This document shows positions 32,061-41,210 of a stretch of 64,000 bases of DNA, in pieces. Origin of the DNA: Streptomyces iranensis (GTDB taxonomy: Bacteria; Actinomycetota; Actinomycetes; Streptomycetales; Streptomycetaceae); the NCBI RefSeq assembly GCF_017874715.1, contig NZ_JAGGLR010000002.1, positions 1 through 64,000 on the forward strand, given 5' to 3'. The notes beneath the pieces were generated by a model. That model did not search any database and had not been told where the DNA came from. It was given only the letters and a program-made list of their open reading frames with translations. Made by a program: the position numbers and the translations under genes. Positions within the stretch are counted from its first letter, which is position 1. Each line of letters opens with the position of its first letter.

Positions 32061-32702
32061 ATGGTCCCCCGAAACCCGTCGGTCAATGAGGAGTTGCGGC
32101 GCCGATCCCAGGCCCGTCTGCTGGAGGCCACGGTCGAGCTGATCGGCGAGCGCGGTTACGAGGCGACCACCCTCGCCGATATCGCCGACCGGGCCGGGGC
32201 GGCCCGCGGTCTGGTGTCGTACTACTTCCCGGGCAAGCGGCAGCTGCTGCAGACGGCCGTGCACCGGCTGATGCACATGGAGCTGGCGCGGGGGCTCGAG
32301 CGGGAGCCGCGGCCGGAGGGCGCGGAGGCCGGGCGGGAGCTGCTGGCGCGGGCCATCGACGCGATCCTGGGCCTGGCCCGGGACCGGCCCCGGCTGATGC
32401 GGACGCATATGGCGGGGATCCTCACGGCCGAGGGCTTCATCCAGTGCCCCGAGCAGCAGCGGCTGGCCCTCCTGCTGCGGGACACCGTCACGCGCTACGG
32501 CTCCGAGGACCCCGAGACCGACTACCGGCTGCTGCGCGCACTGCTGATGGGCGCGGTGGTCGCGGTGCTGCTGCCGGGCGCGCCGATGGCGCCCGAGCGG
32601 CTGCGGGCGGAGCTGTTCCACCGCTACGAACTGGACTGGGAGCTGGGGCTCCCGCCGGGCGATGAGCCGCCCGGCGGGAGCCGGATGAGCGCTCTGGGCT
32701 AG
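32061..32702 (+). CDS. TetR family transcriptional regulator
   Basis: The 213-aa protein has an N-terminal TetR HTH (RLLEATVELIGERGYEATTL, DIADRAGAARGLVSYYFPGK) and a helical ligand-binding domain. AGGAG lies seven bases before ATG 32061. The upstream palindrome suggests autoregulation. The gene lies between a ferredoxin/P450 relic and the LVIVD gene and may control neither. Confidence 0.88.
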   Translation: MVPRNPSVNEELRRRSQARLLEATVELIGERGYEATTLADIADRAGAARGLVSYYFPGKRQLLQTAVHRLMHMELARGLEREPRPEGAEAGRELLARAIDAILGLARDRPRLMRTHMAGILTAEGFIQCPEQQRLALLLRDTVTRYGSEDPETDYRLLRALLMGAVVAVLLPGAPMAPERLRAELFHRYELDWELGLPPGDEPPGGSRMSALG

Positions 32703-32713
32703 GGCCCCGGCGC

Positions 32714-34195
32714 TCAGCGGTAGTCGGGCTGCGTCTGCGCGTTGAGCTCGCGCAGCCGGACCGACCCGGCGCTGTCGGTGCGCCGGTCGTGGATCTTCAG
32801 GACATCGAAGCCCTTCTGGATGTCATTGGAGTAGATATAGCCGTTGTAGTAGTACGCGGACCAGGAGCCTCCGGTGACGAGCGCGTCGCTGGAGAGCGGC
32901 CCGCGCTCGAAGTAGCCGATCTCCTTCGGCCGGTCGGAGTCGGTGAAGTCCCAGATGGACACGCCGCCCTGGTACCACGCCTGGACCATGATGTCGCGGC
33001 CCTTGGCCGGGATCAGCGAGCCGTTGTGGGCCACGCAGTTCTCGGTGTCGGCCTGGTGGCGCGGGATCTTGAAGTAGTTCCGGAAGACCAGCTTGCGCTT
33101 GTCGCCCTTGCCGACGATGTCGTAGATGCCGTCGGCACCGCGGTCCTCTCCCACCTCGGTGTTGCAGGTGGCGGCCCCGCCACCGCCGAGCTCATCGGTG
33201 AACACGACCTTGGTGCCGCGCTCGTTGAAGGTGGCCGAGTGCCAGAAGGCGAAGTTCACGTTGTCCTCGACCCGGTCGATGACCCGCGGCTTCGCGGGGT
33301 CGGCGATGTCGAGCAGGACGCCGTCGCCCATGCACGCGCCCGCCGCCAGCTTCAGCTTGGGGAACGTGGTGAGGTCATGGCAGCCGGTGGTCTGGGTGAC
33401 GCCGGGGTTGGTGGGCCCGCCGGGGTTTCCGCCGTCCGGGAAGAGCACGGGGAAGTCGATGACCGCGGCCTTCTCGGGCGCCTTACGGGGCACCTTGATG
33501 ACGGAGATGCCGTCGTGCGGAGGCAGGCAGTCCGGGAAGGTGGCGCTGGGCGAGTACGAGGAGACGTAGATGTACACGTCCTTGCGCTCGGGCACCAGGG
33601 TGTGGGTGTGCGAACCGCAGGAGGTCTCGACGGCGGCGACGTACTCCGGGTTCCGCTTGTCGCTGATGTCGAAGACCTTCATGCCCTCCCACGAGGACTT
33701 CTCGGTCGCGGGCTGGGTGGTGCTGTTGCAGGAGTTGTCGCTGCGCGAGGAGTCGGTGGAGAGGAAGAGCAGGTCTCCTGAGACCGACACATCGTTCTGC
33801 GAACCCGGGCAGAGCACCTGGCTCACGATCTTCGGGCTCTTCGGCCGGCTGATGTCGTAGACGACAAAGCCGTCGTAGTTGCCCGCGAAGGCGTACTTGC
33901 CCTGGAAGGCCAGGTCGGAGTTGATGCCCTTGAGGTCCTGCTTGGGGATGTTGGTGAGGTGGCTGACATTGTCGCTGTGGACGATCTGGTCCACGCCGGG
34001 GATGTCGCCGTTCTCGATGGCGGCCTTGGCTTCCGACTGCTGACTCTTTGTCACCCGCTCCTTGTGAGGAGCGTCACCGGGGTCGGGCGTCGCGGCCGCC
34101 GGGCCCGCGGCCAGCAAGGTGGCCACCAGTCCGAAGGCGGCCGCGGCCGCGCCGAGGTATCTGCGCCGCTGCGGAGGTCTTTCCCACGGCTTCAC
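32714..34195 (-). CDS. secreted LVIVD-repeat beta-propeller protein
   Basis: The 493-aa protein starts at GTG 34195 with GGGAGGA four bases upstream. It has a signal peptide (RRRYLGAAAAAFGLVATLLA...AAA). The mature part carries repeated LVIVD-type blades, such as GNYDGFVVYDISRPKSPKIV, GMKVFDISDKRNPEYV, DGVLLDIADPAKPRVI and GGVSIWDFTDSDRPKEIGY. It is predicted to be extracellular, with an unknown ligand. It is divergent from the DUF305 lipoprotein gene, so the two may respond to the same signal. Confidence 0.85.
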   Translation of the reverse strand: MKPWERPPQRRRYLGAAAAAFGLVATLLAAGPAAATPDPGDAPHKERVTKSQQSEAKAAIENGDIPGVDQIVHSDNVSHLTNIPKQDLKGINSDLAFQGKYAFAGNYDGFVVYDISRPKSPKIVSQVLCPGSQNDVSVSGDLLFLSTDSSRSDNSCNSTTQPATEKSSWEGMKVFDISDKRNPEYVAAVETSCGSHTHTLVPERKDVYIYVSSYSPSATFPDCLPPHDGISVIKVPRKAPEKAAVIDFPVLFPDGGNPGGPTNPGVTQTTGCHDLTTFPKLKLAAGACMGDGVLLDIADPAKPRVIDRVEDNVNFAFWHSATFNERGTKVVFTDELGGGGAATCNTEVGEDRGADGIYDIVGKGDKRKLVFRNYFKIPRHQADTENCVAHNGSLIPAKGRDIMVQAWYQGGVSIWDFTDSDRPKEIGYFERGPLSSDALVTGGSWSAYYYNGYIYSNDIQKGFDVLKIHDRRTDSAGSVRLRELNAQTQPDYR

Positions 34196-34387
34196 TGCGT
34201 CCTCCCTTTGTCGCCGTCTCCGTTCGGAGTTGAACGGTTGACGGACCGGGGGAAGTATCGCTCTATCCATGTACACCACAACAGGTAGCAACATGTTCGT
34301 AAAGAGATTTTCCCAACGTGCCCGGATCGGGAGCCCCGCTGACGTGCTAAGACGGTCTGCGGATCCCAAGCGCCCCAGGAGGCCACG

Positions 34388-35071
34388 GTGTTGAACCGCC
34401 GTACGACGCTCCACTCCGCGTCCCTCGCGGCCGCCGCCGCGGCGGCCGCCCTGGCACTCGTCCTGACCGGCTGTGACGCGGAGAGCGGCGGTGCGGCCGA
34501 CGCGGGCAAGGGCAAGGACGGCAAGCCCGCGGTGATCGCGCCGGGCAAGCCCGGCGAGGCGGCGAAGAAGCTCTCCGCCGAGGAGGCGGCGAAGGCGGGC
34601 GACGACGACTCCCCCAACACGGCCGACCGCTCCTACGTCCGCATGATGATCGAGCACCACCGGCAGGCCCTGGTGATGACCGGCCTCGCCGCCGACCGCG
34701 CCAAGTCGGGAGAGGTCAAGCGGCTCGCGGAGCGCATCGCGTCCGGGCAGAAGCCGGAGATCGAGGCGATGCGCGCCTGGCAGACGACAACTGGCGGCGA
34801 GCCGAAGGGCGGCGACGGGGACGGCCACGAGGGCCATGACGCGAAGATGCCGGGGATGGCCACCAGGGCCCAGCTCGCGCGGTTGCGCGCCGCCGAGGGA
34901 GCCGACTTCGACGCGCTCTTCCTCAAGCTGATGATCACCCATCACGGGGGCGCGGTCTCCATGGCCACGGATGTGCTGGCCCAGGGCAACAACGTCCGGG
35001 TGGAGGAGATGGCGAACGACGTGATCGCGCAGCAGAGCAGCGAGATCCGGCGGATGCGGCAGATGTCGTAG
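34388..35071 (+). CDS. DUF305 lipoprotein
   Basis: The 227-aa protein starts at GTG 34388 behind AGGAGG. It has a hydrophobic alanine-rich signal and lipobox LTGC, then two DUF305 helical units with His/Met-rich motifs: SYVRMMIEHHRQALVMT and KLMITHHGGAVSMA. DUF305 proteins are often linked to copper or other metal handling outside the membrane. A His/Gly-rich linker (GDGDGHEGHDAKMPGM) adds possible metal ligands. Confidence 0.85.
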   Translation: MLNRRTTLHSASLAAAAAAAALALVLTGCDAESGGAADAGKGKDGKPAVIAPGKPGEAAKKLSAEEAAKAGDDDSPNTADRSYVRMMIEHHRQALVMTGLAADRAKSGEVKRLAERIASGQKPEIEAMRAWQTTTGGEPKGGDGDGHEGHDAKMPGMATRAQLARLRAAEGADFDALFLKLMITHHGGAVSMATDVLAQGNNVRVEEMANDVIAQQSSEIRRMRQMS

Positions 35072-35251
35072 CGGGCGGCGCGGAGCCCCGGCGGACCGTC
35101 GGACCGGTCTGGAGCCCGGCTCGCGGCGCGGTCGCGGACCCATGGACCGGCGGCCGGGCGGTGTCACCCGCGCCGGTCACTCGGCGCGTAGTGCCGGACA
35201 GGGCGCCCCGCCGGGTGCGATGCTGGAGACATCCTGCGGAAGGAGCTCCTC

Positions 35252-36595
35252 GTGCTTCGAGTCGCGGTCATCGGTTCCGGGCCGAGCGGGGTGTACGCCG
35301 CCCAAGCGCTCGTCCAGCAGCAGGCCGTCCCCGAGGTGTCGGTGCATGTGCTGGACCGGCTGCCCTGTCCGTACGGGCTGGTGCGCTACGGCGTCGCGCC
35401 CGACCACGAGAAGATCAAGTCGCTGCAGAACACGCTGCGCGCGGTCCTGGAGCACCCCCGGGTCAGTTTCCTCGGCAATGTGCAGGTGGGCCCGCCGCCG
35501 CTGGTGCCCGAGCGGCTGCTGGGGCTCTACCACGCGGTGGTCTACTGCGTGGGCGCGGCCACCGACCGGCGGCTCGGCGTTCCGGGCGAGGAGCTGCCGG
35601 GCAGCTTCTCCGCGACCGAGTTCGTCTCCTGGTACAGCGCCCATCCGGACGCGACCGTCGACTCCTTCGCGCTCGGGGCGGGCTCCGCCGTCGTCATCGG
35701 GGTGGGCAACGTGGCGGTGGACGTGGCGCGCATTCTGGCCCGTGGGGCGGAGGAGCTGAGGCCCACCGATGTGCCGCACGCCGCCCTCGGGACGCTGTCC
35801 GAGAGCCAGGTCTCGGACGTCCATATGGTCGGCAGGCGCGGGCCGTCGCAGGCGAAGTTCACCACCAAGGAGCTGCGCGAGCTGGGCGCGCTGACCGGCG
35901 CCGATGTGCTGGTACGCCCGGAGGAGCTGGCGCTGGACCCGGCGTATGTGGACCCCTCGGGGCTGCCGGGGATCAACCGGCGCAATGTCGAGGTGCTGCG
36001 CGACTGGGCGCGGCGCGAGCCCACGGGCCGGCCGCGCCGGATCCATCTGCGGTTCTTCCTCAAGCCGGTGGCGCTGCTGGGCGAGGGGGCGGTGCGCGCG
36101 GTGCGCTTCGAGCGGACCGCGCCGGACGGGCACGGCGGGGTGGCGGGCACCGGGGTGTTCGAGGACATCGAGGCGCCGCTGGTGCTGCGGTCGGTGGGGT
36201 ACCGGGGGGTGCCGCTGCCGGGGCTGCCGTTCGACGAGGAGCGCGGCACGGTCCCCAACGCGGCGGGGCGGGTGCTGCGCGGCGGCGCGCCCTCGCCCGG
36301 GGAGTACGTGGCGGGCTGGATCAAGCGCGGGCCGACCGGGGTGATCGGCACCAACCGCCCGTGCGCCAAGGAGACCGTGGCCTCGCTGCTGGCCGACGCG
36401 GAGGCGCTCGCCGCCCGCCCGGTGGTGGCGGATCCGCTGCGGGCGCTGCGCGAGGCCGGGGTGGAGCCGGTGGAGTGGACCGGCTGGCTGCGGATCGAGG
36501 CGGCCGAGTCGGCGCTCGGCGAGGCGCTGGGGCGTACGAAGGTGAAGATCCCGGACTGGACGGGGCTGCTGGGCGCGGCGCGCGGGCAGGAGTGA
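35252..36595 (+). CDS. fprA: ferredoxin/adrenodoxin-type NADP+ reductase
   Basis: The 447-aa FAD enzyme of the adrenodoxin-reductase family starts at GTG 35252. It has the FAD loop AVIGSGPSGVYAAQAL, the family signature DRLPCPYGLVRYGVAPDH, an NADP loop IGVGNVAVDVARIL, and the C-terminal GWIKRGPTGVIGTNR. It passes electrons from NADPH to ferredoxins that feed P450s and other oxygenases. It stands alone, with a 36-bp tandem repeat immediately downstream. Confidence 0.88.
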   Translation: MLRVAVIGSGPSGVYAAQALVQQQAVPEVSVHVLDRLPCPYGLVRYGVAPDHEKIKSLQNTLRAVLEHPRVSFLGNVQVGPPPLVPERLLGLYHAVVYCVGAATDRRLGVPGEELPGSFSATEFVSWYSAHPDATVDSFALGAGSAVVIGVGNVAVDVARILARGAEELRPTDVPHAALGTLSESQVSDVHMVGRRGPSQAKFTTKELRELGALTGADVLVRPEELALDPAYVDPSGLPGINRRNVEVLRDWARREPTGRPRRIHLRFFLKPVALLGEGAVRAVRFERTAPDGHGGVAGTGVFEDIEAPLVLRSVGYRGVPLPGLPFDEERGTVPNAAGRVLRGGAPSPGEYVAGWIKRGPTGVIGTNRPCAKETVASLLADAEALAARPVVADPLRALREAGVEPVEWTGWLRIEAAESALGEALGRTKVKIPDWTGLLGAARGQE

Positions 36596-36632
36596 CCCGG
36601 GCCGGGCGCCGGTCGGCTTCCACCGGCGGTCG

Positions 36633-36730
36633 GCGGGTCCACGCGGTCGAAGGGGTTGGCACCGGTCCGCGGGTCCACGCGGTCCAAGGGGTTGGCACCG
36701 GTCCGCGGGTCCACGCGGTCCAAGGGGTTG
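36633..36730. repeat. 36-bp tandem repeat, about 2.7 copies
   Basis: The unit starting GCGGGTCCACGCGGTC recurs at 36633, 36669 and 36705 with period 36; the first copy has one change (CGAAGG for CCAAGG). It lies between fprA and the permease gene. No coding or regulatory role is apparent. Confidence 0.9.
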
Positions 36731-36832
36731 ACACAGGGCGGCAACACCCCTGAAATCAACAGATTGTTTAAGCCTTCTACGGTCGCCTCACCCTGATCCG
36801 CCGCCCAACCCTGCGCCGCGCGAGGAGCCGCC

Positions 36833-38221
36833 ATGACGTCCGTACGCCATCCTGTGGACGAGGTGCCGCCGCCCGGCCGGCTCGCCGCCTTCGGACTCCA
36901 GCATGTGCTGGCCATGTACGCGGGCGCGGTGGCCGTGCCGCTGATCGTCGGCGGGGCGATGAAGCTGTCCGCCGCCGACCTGGCGTATCTCATCAACGCC
37001 GATCTGCTGCTGTGCGGTATCGCCACGGTCCTGCAGTGCGTGGGGCTGTGGCGGTTCGGCGTGCGGCTGCCGATCATGCAGGGCTGCACCTTCGCGGCGG
37101 TCACCCCCATGGTGCTGATCGGCACGCAGGGCGGCGGACTGCGCGCGATCTACGGCTCGGTGATCGTGGCCGGGGTGGCGATGATCGTGCTGGCGCCGGT
37201 CTTCGGGCGGCTGCTGCGGTTCTTCCCGCCGCTGGTGACCGGCACGGTGATACTGATCATCGGTCTTTCGCTGCTGCCGGTCGCGGGCAACTGGGCGGCG
37301 GGCGGCCAGGGCGCGCCGGACTTCGGCGCGCCGAAGAACCTGGGCCTGGCCGCCGGGGTGCTGGTCCTCGTCCTGGCCGTGCAGCGCTTCGCGCCGGGAT
37401 TCCTCGGCCGGGTGGCGGTGCTGGTGGGGATCGTGGCCGGGACGGCGGCCGCGATACCCCTGGGCTTCACCGACTTCTCCGGGGTGGGTGACGCCGACTG
37501 GGTCGGCGTCTCCACCCCGTTCCACTTCGGCACCCCGACGTTCGAGACCCCGGCGGTGGTGTCCATGCTGGTCGTCGCGCTGGTCACGATGACGGAGACC
37601 ACGGGTGACTTCATCGCGGTGGGCGAGCTGACCGAGCGCCCGGTCGACGGGCGGCGGCTGGCGGACGGACTGCGCGCGGACGGCGCCGCGACCGTGCTCG
37701 GCGGGGTCTTCAACACCTTCCCGTACACCGCCTTCGCGCAGAACGTCGGCCTGGTGGGGATGACCCGGGTGCGCAGCCGCTGGGTGGTCGCGGCCGCGGG
37801 CGGCCTGCTGGTGCTGCTCGGGCTGGGCCCGAAACTGGGCGCGGTGGTGGCGGCGATCCCGGCGCCGGTGCTGGGCGGGGCGGGTCTGGTGATGTTCGGT
37901 ACGGTCGCGGCGAGCGGGCTGCGCACGCTGGCCGGGGTGGACTTCCGGGACAACCACAACCTGACGGTGGTGGCGGTGTCGGTCGCCGTGGGGCTGCTGC
38001 CGGTCGGCGTGCCGGGAATCTACAAGGAGTTCCCGGACTGGTTCCAGACGGTGATGGACAGCGGGATCAGCGCCGGGTGCGTCACCGCGATCGCGCTCAA
38101 TCTGCTCTTCAACCACCTGCCGGGCGGGCGGACTTCAGCCCCGGTTGCCGCCGAGGCGCCCCTCCTGGAGGGCCGCGGCGGCGAGGACGCTGTCGAGCAG
38201 TCCGGGGAACAGCGCGTCTAG
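36833..38221 (+). CDS. NCS2 family nucleobase permease (uracil/xanthine type)
   Basis: The 462-aa protein has about 12-14 transmembrane segments and the NCS2 pattern: LQHVLAMYAGAVAVPLIVGG at the start, LPIMQGCTFAAVTPM, the motif TMTETTGDFIAVGE, and VFNTFPYTAFAQNVGLV. It should be a proton-coupled importer of xanthine, urate or uracil; the QNVGLV segment fits the purine branch. Its last 87 bases overlap the oppositely oriented ArsR gene. Confidence 0.88.
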   Translation: MTSVRHPVDEVPPPGRLAAFGLQHVLAMYAGAVAVPLIVGGAMKLSAADLAYLINADLLLCGIATVLQCVGLWRFGVRLPIMQGCTFAAVTPMVLIGTQGGGLRAIYGSVIVAGVAMIVLAPVFGRLLRFFPPLVTGTVILIIGLSLLPVAGNWAAGGQGAPDFGAPKNLGLAAGVLVLVLAVQRFAPGFLGRVAVLVGIVAGTAAAIPLGFTDFSGVGDADWVGVSTPFHFGTPTFETPAVVSMLVVALVTMTETTGDFIAVGELTERPVDGRRLADGLRADGAATVLGGVFNTFPYTAFAQNVGLVGMTRVRSRWVVAAAGGLLVLLGLGPKLGAVVAAIPAPVLGGAGLVMFGTVAASGLRTLAGVDFRDNHNLTVVAVSVAVGLLPVGVPGIYKEFPDWFQTVMDSGISAGCVTAIALNLLFNHLPGGRTSAPVAAEAPLLEGRGGEDAVEQSGEQRV

Positions 38222-38536
38222 GTCGTCGCGGCGCAGCGCGCTCATCTTGGCGGTGCCCCGGTAGATCTGGTGGATCACACCGCATTCGCGCAGCACCCGG
38301 AAGTGATGGGTGGTGGTGGACTTGCTGACCGGCAGGTCGAAGACCGAACAGGACAGCTCGCAGTTCTCCTCTTCGAGCGTCCGCACCACCCGCATCCGCA
38401 TGGGATCGGAGAGCGCGTGCAGCACGTCCTCGAGGCGGATCGCCTCGCGCCGCGGATGCTCCAGCGAGCGCCCGGACGCCTGGGGCTGGGACGACGCCCG
38501 GGACTGGGGCGCGGTCGGCGTGGTCTGCGTCTGCAC
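38135..38536 (-). CDS. ArsR-type HTH regulator, probably of the old yellow enzyme gene
   Basis: The 133-aa protein has a Pro/Gln-rich start and a winged-helix core: EDVLHALSDPMRMRVVRTLE, SVFDLPVSKSTTTHHFRVLR and ECGVIHQIYRGTAKMSAL. No metal-binding cysteine pair typical of ArsR proper is obvious, so it may sense an organic ligand. A 20-bp motif just upstream of its start is repeated inverted upstream of the old yellow enzyme gene. It should therefore control both promoters. Confidence 0.82.
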   Translation of the reverse strand: MQTQTTPTAPQSRASSQPQASGRSLEHPRREAIRLEDVLHALSDPMRMRVVRTLEEENCELSCSVFDLPVSKSTTTHHFRVLRECGVIHQIYRGTAKMSALRRDDLDALFPGLLDSVLAAAALQEGRLGGNRG

Positions 38537-38576
38537 GGCTGCTCCTCATCGCCTCGTTCCGAGACCTCCAGTGTAG

Positions 38577-38596
38577 TTTGACGATCGCCGTACTAC
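38577..38596. promoter_or_regulatory. operator copy 1 (upstream of the ArsR gene)
   Basis: TTTGACGATCGCCGTACTAC matches, in inverted orientation, the site at 39790-39809 with 19 of 20 bases identical. It lies 41 bases upstream of the ArsR start. The two copies bracket the old yellow enzyme gene. Confidence 0.75.
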
Positions 38597-38649
38597 TTCG
38601 GCTCCGAACTACTCGAGGCCCCGGACGGGACGGCGGTGACGCTCGCGGT

Positions 38650-39729
38650 CTACCGGACCGCGCGGTGGTACTGGTCCGGATTGTGCACCTGACCACCCAG
38701 TTCGGCCGCCGCATGGCGGGCGAAGTAGGGGTCACGGAGCAGTTCGCGGGCCAGCAGGACGGCATCCGCCTCGCCGTTGGTGACGATCTTCTCCGCCTGC
38801 TCCGCCTCCGTGATCAGCCCGACCGCGGCCACCGGCAGCCCGGTCTCCCGGCGCACCCGCGCGGCGAACGGCACCTGGTAGCCCGGCTCCACCGGAATGC
38901 GCACACCGGCGGCGTTGCCACCGCTGGAGACGTCGAGGAGGTCCACTCCGTGGTCCTTCAGCAGGGCGGCGAGCCGGACGGTGTCCTCCGGGGTCCAGCC
39001 GTTCTCCTCCAGCCAGTCGGTGGCCGAGACGCGGAAGAACAGCGGCAGTTCCTCCGGCCAGACCGCGCGGACCGCGTCGACGACCTCCAGGGCGAAGCGG
39101 ACGCGGTTCTCGAAGGAGCCGCCGTAGCCGTCGGTGCGGTGGTTGCTGTGCGGGGAGAGGAACTCATGGAGGAGATACCCGTGGGCGCCGTGGATCTCGG
39201 CCACCTCGAAACCGGCCGCGAGCGCGCGCCGTGCCGCGTCCGCGAACTGGCGGGTGATCTCGCCGATCCGCTCCTCGGACAGCTCGTCCGGCACCGGATG
39301 GCCCTCGTCGAACGGGACCGGACTGGGCCCCAGCGGCTGCCAGCCCCGCTGGTCGGAGCCGAGCGGCGCGCCGCCCCTCCAGGGAGCGTCGGTGGACGCC
39401 TTACGGCCGGCATGGGCGAGCTGGACGCCCGGGACGGTGCCCTGCCCCTTGAGGAAGCCGACGATCTTACGGAACGCCTCGACCTGGGTGTCGTTCCAGA
39501 TGCCGAGGTCTCCGGGGCTGATGCGGCCCTCGGGGGACACGGCCGTCGCCTCGACCAGGATCAGTCCGGTGCCGCCGGCGGCGCGGGCGCCGTAGTGGAC
39601 GAAGTGCCAGTCGTGCGGGACCCCGGCGCCCTTGTCCGGGTCCGCGCTGTACTGGCACATGGGCGACATCCAGAGGCGGTTGGGGATGGTCAGCGACCGC
39701 AGGGTGAAGGGGTCGAAGAGGGCACTCAC
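38650..39729 (-). CDS. NADH:flavin oxidoreductase (old yellow enzyme, YqjM type)
   Basis: The 359-aa FMN TIM barrel has the family motifs: MSPMCQYSADPDKG (thermophilic-like OYE cysteine), VQLAHAGRKAS, EIHGAHGYLLHEFLSPHSN (His-Asn/His pair for the substrate) and LFFRVSATDW. It reduces activated alkenes such as alpha,beta-unsaturated carbonyls with NAD(P)H. Regulation by the adjacent ArsR-type protein is suggested by the shared operator. Confidence 0.88.
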   Translation of the reverse strand: MSALFDPFTLRSLTIPNRLWMSPMCQYSADPDKGAGVPHDWHFVHYGARAAGGTGLILVEATAVSPEGRISPGDLGIWNDTQVEAFRKIVGFLKGQGTVPGVQLAHAGRKASTDAPWRGGAPLGSDQRGWQPLGPSPVPFDEGHPVPDELSEERIGEITRQFADAARRALAAGFEVAEIHGAHGYLLHEFLSPHSNHRTDGYGGSFENRVRFALEVVDAVRAVWPEELPLFFRVSATDWLEENGWTPEDTVRLAALLKDHGVDLLDVSSGGNAAGVRIPVEPGYQVPFAARVRRETGLPVAAVGLITEAEQAEKIVTNGEADAVLLARELLRDPYFARHAAAELGGQVHNPDQYHRAVR

Positions 39730-39789
39730 GAACGTCTCCGTTTCTCCTCGTGGGGTCCGGTCGGACCGCCGCTTAGTACGGTAACCACC

Positions 39790-39809
39790 GTAGTACGACG
39801 ATCGTCAAA
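39790..39809. promoter_or_regulatory. operator copy 2 (upstream of the old yellow enzyme gene)
   Basis: GTAGTACGACGATCGTCAAA is the inverse of the site at 38577-38596 with one difference. It lies 60 bases upstream of the old yellow enzyme start. An adjoining TACGGTAACCACCGTA (39776-39791) is itself palindromic and overlaps it. Confidence 0.75.
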
Positions 39810-39838
39810 TTACGAAGCCCGTCGTATGACGCACATGA

Positions 39839-39910
39839 CCTTCTGTGGCGCGGGTGGCCTCTGTGGTGTGGGTCGCCTTCTGTGGCACGGGTGGTCTCCC
39901 GTGGCGCCAT
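39839..39910. repeat. degenerate 18-19-bp tandem repeats
   Basis: The segment repeats variations of CCTTCTGTGGCGCGGGTGG about four times between the old yellow enzyme and BNR-repeat genes. The copies differ at several positions. No coding potential is seen. Confidence 0.6.
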
Positions 39911-40030
39911 GCGCTCTCGGATGACGCGGTTGCTTCCGCGCCGTTGTCAGTGGGTGGGTGCAGACTCTGTGATGACGGACACATCCATCCGTTCCGCCGT
40001 CCCGTCCCGCACTCCAAGGAGTGAGCCGTC

Positions 40031-41119
40031 ATGAACGATGTCCTGCTCGCCGTCGGCACCCGCAAGGGTCTCTTCCTCGGCCGCCCCGGCGGCAGCGGGG
40101 GCTGGGACTTCAGCGGCCCCCACTTCCCCATGCAGGCGGTGTACTCCGTCGGCATCGACACCCGGGGCGACCGCCCCCGGCTGCTGGCCGGTGCGGACAG
40201 CTCGCACTGGGGCCCCTCGGTCTTCCGCTCCGACGACCTCGGGGCGAGCTGGCACGAGCCCGCCAGGCCCGCGGTGAAGTTCCCCGAGGGCACCGACACC
40301 TCGCTGGAGCGGGTGTGGCAGCTGGAGCCGGCCGGGCCCGACGAGCCGGAGGTGGTCTACGCGGGCACCCAGCCGGGCGCGCTGTTCCGCTCCGAGGACG
40401 GCGGGGAGACCTTCGCGTTCGTCCGCAGCCTGTGGGACCACCCCCAGCGGCCGGAGTGGGGCGAGGGGTTCGGCGGGCAGGCCGTGCACACGGTCATCAC
40501 CGATCCGCGGGACCCGCGGGCGCTCATGGTCGCCGTGTCCTCCGGCGGGGTGTACCGCTCGGCGGACGGCGGCGAGAGCTGGGCACCGTCCAACAGCGGA
40601 CTCAAGGCGGAATTCCTGCCGGATCAGTATCCCGAGTTCGGGCAGTGCGTCCACAAGATCGCCCGGGATCCGGTCGACCCCGACCGGCTCTATCTGCAGA
40701 ACCACGGCGGGGTGTACCGCAGCGACGACGGCGGGGCGCACTGGGCCGAGATCAGCGAGGGCCTCCCGGCGGACTTCGGCTTCGCGGTCGCCGTCCATCC
40801 GCGCCGTAGCGGCGTCGCGTACGTCTTCCCGGCCGCCGACGGCTCGGACCGCTACCCCCCGGGCTACCGCTGCCGGGTGTTCCGCACCGAGGACGCGGGC
40901 GCCAGCTGGGAGGAGCGGTGCACCGGGCTGCCGGGCGAGCCGCACTACGGGGTGGTGCTGAGAGACGCCCTGCGCACCGATGACGCCGATCCGGCCGGGG
41001 TCTACTTCGGCAATCGCAACGGCGAGGTGTACGCGAGCGCCGACGAGGGCGAGAGCTGGCGGCAGATCGCCCACCATCTCCCCGATGTGCTGTGTGTCCG
41101 CGCCGCGGTGATCAGCTGA
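40031..41119 (+). CDS. BNR/sialidase-like beta-propeller protein
   Basis: The 362-aa protein has no signal peptide. It carries repeated Asp-box type motifs: VFRSDDLGASW, LFRSEDGGETF, VYRSADGGESW, VYRSDDGGAHW and VFRTEDAGASW. This is a beta-propeller like exo-alpha-sialidase and photosystem-stability-factor relatives, but sialidase catalytic residues are not evident. It is probably a cytoplasmic protein with a binding or structural role; function unknown. Confidence 0.8.
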   Translation: MNDVLLAVGTRKGLFLGRPGGSGGWDFSGPHFPMQAVYSVGIDTRGDRPRLLAGADSSHWGPSVFRSDDLGASWHEPARPAVKFPEGTDTSLERVWQLEPAGPDEPEVVYAGTQPGALFRSEDGGETFAFVRSLWDHPQRPEWGEGFGGQAVHTVITDPRDPRALMVAVSSGGVYRSADGGESWAPSNSGLKAEFLPDQYPEFGQCVHKIARDPVDPDRLYLQNHGGVYRSDDGGAHWAEISEGLPADFGFAVAVHPRRSGVAYVFPAADGSDRYPPGYRCRVFRTEDAGASWEERCTGLPGEPHYGVVLRDALRTDDADPAGVYFGNRNGEVYASADEGESWRQIAHHLPDVLCVRAAVIS

Positions 41120-41210
41120 GGGCGATCGGCCAACGATGATCGCCGTGATCGGCCGAGAGTGATCGTGAGGTGGCACGCGGCCACCCGCTGAGCCACTAGA
41201 GTGACGCGGT

